Source: an uncultured Syntrophomonadaceae bacterium (GTDB lineage: Bacteria > Bacillota > Syntrophomonadia > Syntrophomonadales > Syntrophomonadaceae). Taken from it: a DNA stretch of 35,224 nt. The notes under the pieces were generated by a model. It saw nothing but the letters and a program-made list of their open reading frames with translations. It was not told where the DNA came from and did no database searches. Where the stretch lies: the NCBI GenBank assembly GCA_944391275.1, contig CALXSZ010000021.1:1-35224 (forward strand), in the 5' to 3' direction. The translations under genes and the position numbers were made by a program. Positions 33,201 through 35,224 of this stretch are shown here, piece after piece. Positions within the stretch are counted from its first letter, which is position 1. The number at the start of each line of letters is the position of its first letter.

Positions 33201-33682
33201 ATAATGGTTGCACCATACAACAAATTGCCTGCCAAATCATAATGTTCGCTGAAGTAAACCCCCGGAGATTTTACCAGTTGGCTTACGACTACACGTTCCG
33301 CTCCATTAATAATAAAGGTTCCTTTTTCTGTCATCAAGGGCAAATCGCCTAAGTAAACCTCTGATTCTTTGATTTCGCCATTTTCTTTATCAGTAAACCG
33401 TACTCGAAGTTTGATCGGAGCTTGAAAGCTAACGTCTCTTTCTTTACATTCTCGCTCTGAATACTTTGGTTCGCCCAAGCTGTAATCGATGAAATCCAAT
33501 TCCATATTGCCTGCGAAATCCGCAATCGGAAAAACTTCCTTTAATGCGGTTCGCATCCCGGTTTCCAAAAACCATTCGTATGAACTTAGTTGAGTCTGAA
33601 CCAAATTCGGTAATTCCAGCGCCTCCTTAATTTTAGAGAAGCTATATCTTTCTGCAACGCCATACTTCTGCATTTGTGCCAT
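30218..33682 (-). CDS. rpoB: DNA-directed RNA polymerase subunit beta
   Basis: RpoB forms half of the active-site channel and the rifamycin pocket. The 1154-aa protein has the rifampicin region [20 protein letters not shown] and [10 protein letters not shown] with wild-type residues. Further on are [20 protein letters not shown], the C-terminal [20 protein letters not shown], and [20 protein letters not shown]. The last 60 or so residues form a highly acidic tail (many Asp and Glu from about 1095 on). ATG 33682 has AAAGGGGTG about ten nucleotides upstream. It has its own promoter after the rplL terminator and lies 83 nt before rpoC. Confidence 0.97.
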   Translation of the reverse strand: [1154 protein letters not shown]

Positions 33683-33807
33683 TAATATAAGTCACCCCTT
33701 TTTTGGTCCTAAAAGAGTGAAAAGCAAGGGATTCTTTGCTTCACCCTGCTTTTGATACCAATTCCTGTTTCAGAAACAATAAATATAACCGAATACTCTA
33801 ACAGTGA
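33683..33807 (-). promoter_or_regulatory. rpoB 5' leader with hairpins
   Basis: This untranslated leader of about 125 nt precedes rpoB. On the minus strand TGTTT/AAACA forms a small hairpin. GTGAAGCAA pairs with TTGC(TT)TTCAC, with a two-base bulge, close to the ribosome binding site. It may correspond to the hairpin element reported upstream of rpoB in Firmicutes, but I cannot confirm a match by eye. Confidence 0.45.
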
Positions 33808-33813
33808 GTATAA

Positions 33814-33842
33814 ATTATAACGCAAAATTACCTATAAGTCAA
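33814..33842 (-). promoter_or_regulatory. Sigma-A type promoter of rpoBC
   Basis: On the minus strand TTGACT (33842-33837) and TATAAT (33819-33814) are separated by 17 nt, with AT-rich sequence upstream. Transcription is predicted to start near 33807. The promoter follows the rplL terminator, so rpoBC can be expressed apart from rplJL. Confidence 0.88.
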
Positions 33843-33928
33843 TGTTTTTTTTGCGAAAATTTGTTTTTTATCCCTATTCTATTTTCTTTTTCCTAAAAAA
33901 TTTTGAGAAATGTTTTCCTTACATATGT

Positions 33929-33964
33929 AAAAAACAGAGAAAACATTTCGTTTTCCCTGTTTTT
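33929..33964 (-). terminator. Intrinsic terminator after rplL
   Basis: An 11-bp stem (ACAGGGAAAAC with GTTTTCTCTGT, one G-T pair) with a 5-nt loop is flanked by an A-run before and a T-run after. It therefore reads as a terminator on the minus strand and possibly on both. It lies 55 nt after the rplL stop. Confidence 0.9.
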
Positions 33965-34019
33965 CATTCAGCAATCACCCCATTGGGCGTGACTGTATTC
34001 TATTGTTTTGGGCGAAAAG

Positions 34020-34400
34020 TTATTTCACTTCTACAATACCGCCATTTTCTTCAATTTTTGATTTGATGTCCGCCGCTTCTTCTTTGCTAACTTTTTCTTT
34101 AAGCGCTACCGGCGCTTTGTCCACCAATTCTTTTGCTTCTTTTAACCCTAATCCCAGCACTTCACGAACAACTTTGAGTACGTTAATTTTCTTTTCTCCA
34201 GCGCTGGTAAGAATGACATCAAATTCCGTTTTTTCATCAGCCGCATCTGCGGTAGCGCCAGCCGCCGGAGCCGCTGCTGCTACTGCTACCGGAGCTGCAG
34301 CGCTTACGCCAAATTCTTCTTCCAACGCTTTCACCAGTTCAGATAATTCCAGAACCGTCAACTCTTTTACAATATCAATAACTTCTTGTACTTTACTCAT
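34020..34400 (-). CDS. rplL: 50S ribosomal protein L7/L12
   Basis: L7/L12 dimers form the flexible stalk that recruits and stimulates translational GTPases. The 126-aa product has the N-terminal dimer domain (VQEVIDIVKELTVLELSELV) and an Ala-rich hinge near residues 33-55. The C-terminal domain has TEFDVILTSAGEKKINVLKV and GLGLKEAKELVDKAP. ATG 34400 follows GGAGG. It lies 49 nt after rplJ and before a strong terminator. Confidence 0.97.
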   Translation of the reverse strand: MSKVQEVIDIVKELTVLELSELVKALEEEFGVSAAAPVAVAAAAPAAGATADAADEKTEFDVILTSAGEKKINVLKVVREVLGLGLKEAKELVDKAPVALKEKVSKEEAADIKSKIEENGGIVEVK

Positions 34401-34449
34401 GATATGTTCCTCCTAAAAATTTCTTCATTTTATAATTGCGTTTCCTTTT

Positions 34450-34989
34450 TTAGCACGCTTCTTTCTTTTCACGCACCTGATCAAGCGCTCTTACGAAGCC
34501 CGTAATATTGGCGTTGAGTACTCGAACAAAACTGCTGATCGGAGCTTGCATCGTTCCCAGCACCTGAGCAACCAAAACTTCTTTTGGGGGGAGTTCGGCC
34601 AAATCTTTAATTTTCTCAGCCGCAACAATATTCCCCTCTACAATACCCATTTTGATGCTTAAATGTTCGTTTTTTTTGCTTGCTTCATACATAATTTTGG
34701 CCGGAGCCACCATATCCTCATTACTGAAAATAACGAGGTTAGGTCCAAACAGCGTGTCTTCATAATCGTTTGGAGCAAATCCTGTATTTTTCATAGCAAA
34801 GAACAGCATTGTATTTTTCAATACTTCGGTTTTTACTCCCTCCATGCGCAGTTGCTGTCTCAATTCTGTTAATTCAGCAACCGTCATACCGCGATAATCA
34901 GCAAAAATAATCACTTTAGCGGCTTTGAGCTTTTCCTCAATCTGAGCAACAATCTGCTCTTTTTGCTTTCTGCGTTCCATATTCGGCAT
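34450..34989 (-). CDS. rplJ: 50S ribosomal protein L10
   Basis: L10 anchors the L7/L12 stalk and, as the L10-(L12) complex, represses its own mRNA by binding the leader. The 179-aa product has EEKLKAAKVIIFADYRGMTV, then LRQQLRMEGVKTEVLKNTML, and a C-terminal helix that binds L12 dimers. ATG 34989 lies after AAGGAGGTG. The leader and attenuator upstream fit this autoregulation. The rplA-rplK genes expected further upstream lie outside the window. Confidence 0.97.
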   Translation of the reverse strand: MPNMERRKQKEQIVAQIEEKLKAAKVIIFADYRGMTVAELTELRQQLRMEGVKTEVLKNTMLFFAMKNTGFAPNDYEDTLFGPNLVIFSNEDMVAPAKIMYEASKKNEHLSIKMGIVEGNIVAAEKIKDLAELPPKEVLVAQVLGTMQAPISSFVRVLNANITGFVRALDQVREKKEAC

Positions 34990-35077
34990 TTTGATTCCAC
35001 CTCCTTACGATTTAAATCAACATCCCATTCTTATTTTTCCATCTTGATGGGATCCCAAGCGGGTTTTTCGACTTCAC

Positions 35078-35112
35078 AAAAAAGACGTCTCCATTCCTCA
35101 CAGAGACGTCTT
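35078..35112 (-). terminator. Attenuator terminator in the rplJ leader
   Basis: A perfect 10-bp stem (35103-35112 with 35082-35091, AAGACGTCTC/GAGACGTCTT) with an 11-nt loop is followed by a T-run ending near 35078. It lies 89 nt before rplJ, between the L10 leader and the gene, so it is probably a regulated attenuator rather than an operon end. Confidence 0.88.
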
Positions 35113-35224
35113 ATCCTTTCAGCAAAAGTTTTTTATCAAGTAACTCAACTTTTACATCTATCCGAAAAACCTCTGCGGGCAACTTATAAAAAGTTATTAA
35201 GGCTTTCGCCACCAACTTCTACAG
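35113..35224 (-). ncRNA. Ribosomal protein L10 leader RNA, partial at window edge
   Basis: On the minus strand the stretch holds GTAGAAGTTGGTGGCG, then CTTAATAACT and CCCGCAGAGG, in the order and spacing of the Firmicutes L10 leader (Rfam L10_leader). L10 binding there favours the downstream terminator when stalk proteins are in excess. The 5' end and promoter lie beyond base 35224. The identification is by eye. Confidence 0.75.

Noticed and set aside
30218..33682. Possible rifampicin-resistance change in rpoB
   Set aside because: The rifampicin region reads as wild type at the usual positions.
1..35224. CRISPR arrays, insertion sequences, tRNA or rRNA genes, prophage
   Set aside because: No direct-repeat arrays, transposase-like frames, tRNA-like folds or rRNA sequence were seen anywhere in the window.

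Overview
This window is a 35 kb piece of a Bacillota (Firmicutes) chromosome. Every gene I can support lies on the minus strand, so it is best read from position 35224 down to 1. It carries the universal rplJL - rpoBC - str - S10 - spc - alpha block of translation and transcription genes. The gene order, a zinc-type S14 (rpsN), an L10-leader attenuator, a T-box leader and moderate-to-low GC content place it in Bacillota, most likely a clostridial or Negativicutes-like lineage. I cannot name a genus from the sequence alone.

Layout in transcription order. (1) An L10-type leader with an intrinsic attenuator (35224-35078), then rplJ and rplL, closed by a strong terminator (33929-33964). (2) A consensus promoter (33814-33842), rpoB and rpoC, and a terminator (26506-26545). 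(3) A second consensus promoter (26407-26436) and an unusually long, visibly structured leader of about 260 nt. These precede rpsL, rpsG, an atypical fusA and tuf. (4) A long hairpin, then rpsJ, a 162-nt spacer, and the S10, spc and alpha genes rplC-D-W-B, rpsS, rplV, rpsC, rplP, rpmC, rpsQ, rplN, rplX, rplE, rpsN, rpsH, rplF, rplR, rpsE, rpmD, rplO, secY, adk, a KOW-domain gene, infA, rpmJ, rpsM, rpsK, rpsD, rpoA and rplQ. Spacers are tight, with several one-base stop/start overlaps, and the run ends at a terminator (7035-7080). (5) A secreted GH26-like glycoside hydrolase and truA. (6) A T-box riboswitch with a TGG (Trp) specifier controlling a three-gene ABC importer of the TrpXYZ type. (7) An MBOAT (AlgI-like) O-acyltransferase gene running off the left edge.

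How the genes work together. Regions 1-4 make the ribosome, elongation factors, initiation factor IF-1, the RNA polymerase core, the SecY translocon and adenylate kinase. Regions 5-7 are accessory: cell-surface or polysaccharide work, tRNA modification, and tryptophan-responsive uptake.

Most of the window is ordinary housekeeping sequence, and I found no undescribed multi-gene system. The points most worth a second look are these: the EF-G gene in the str operon has lost the domain IV signature of canonical EF-G; the tuf gene has codon use unlike its neighbours; the rpsL leader looks like an uncharacterised structured RNA; roughly half of the translation genes begin with GTG or TTG; and a GH26 gene lies between the ribosomal operon and truA, with no ECF transporter cassette there.
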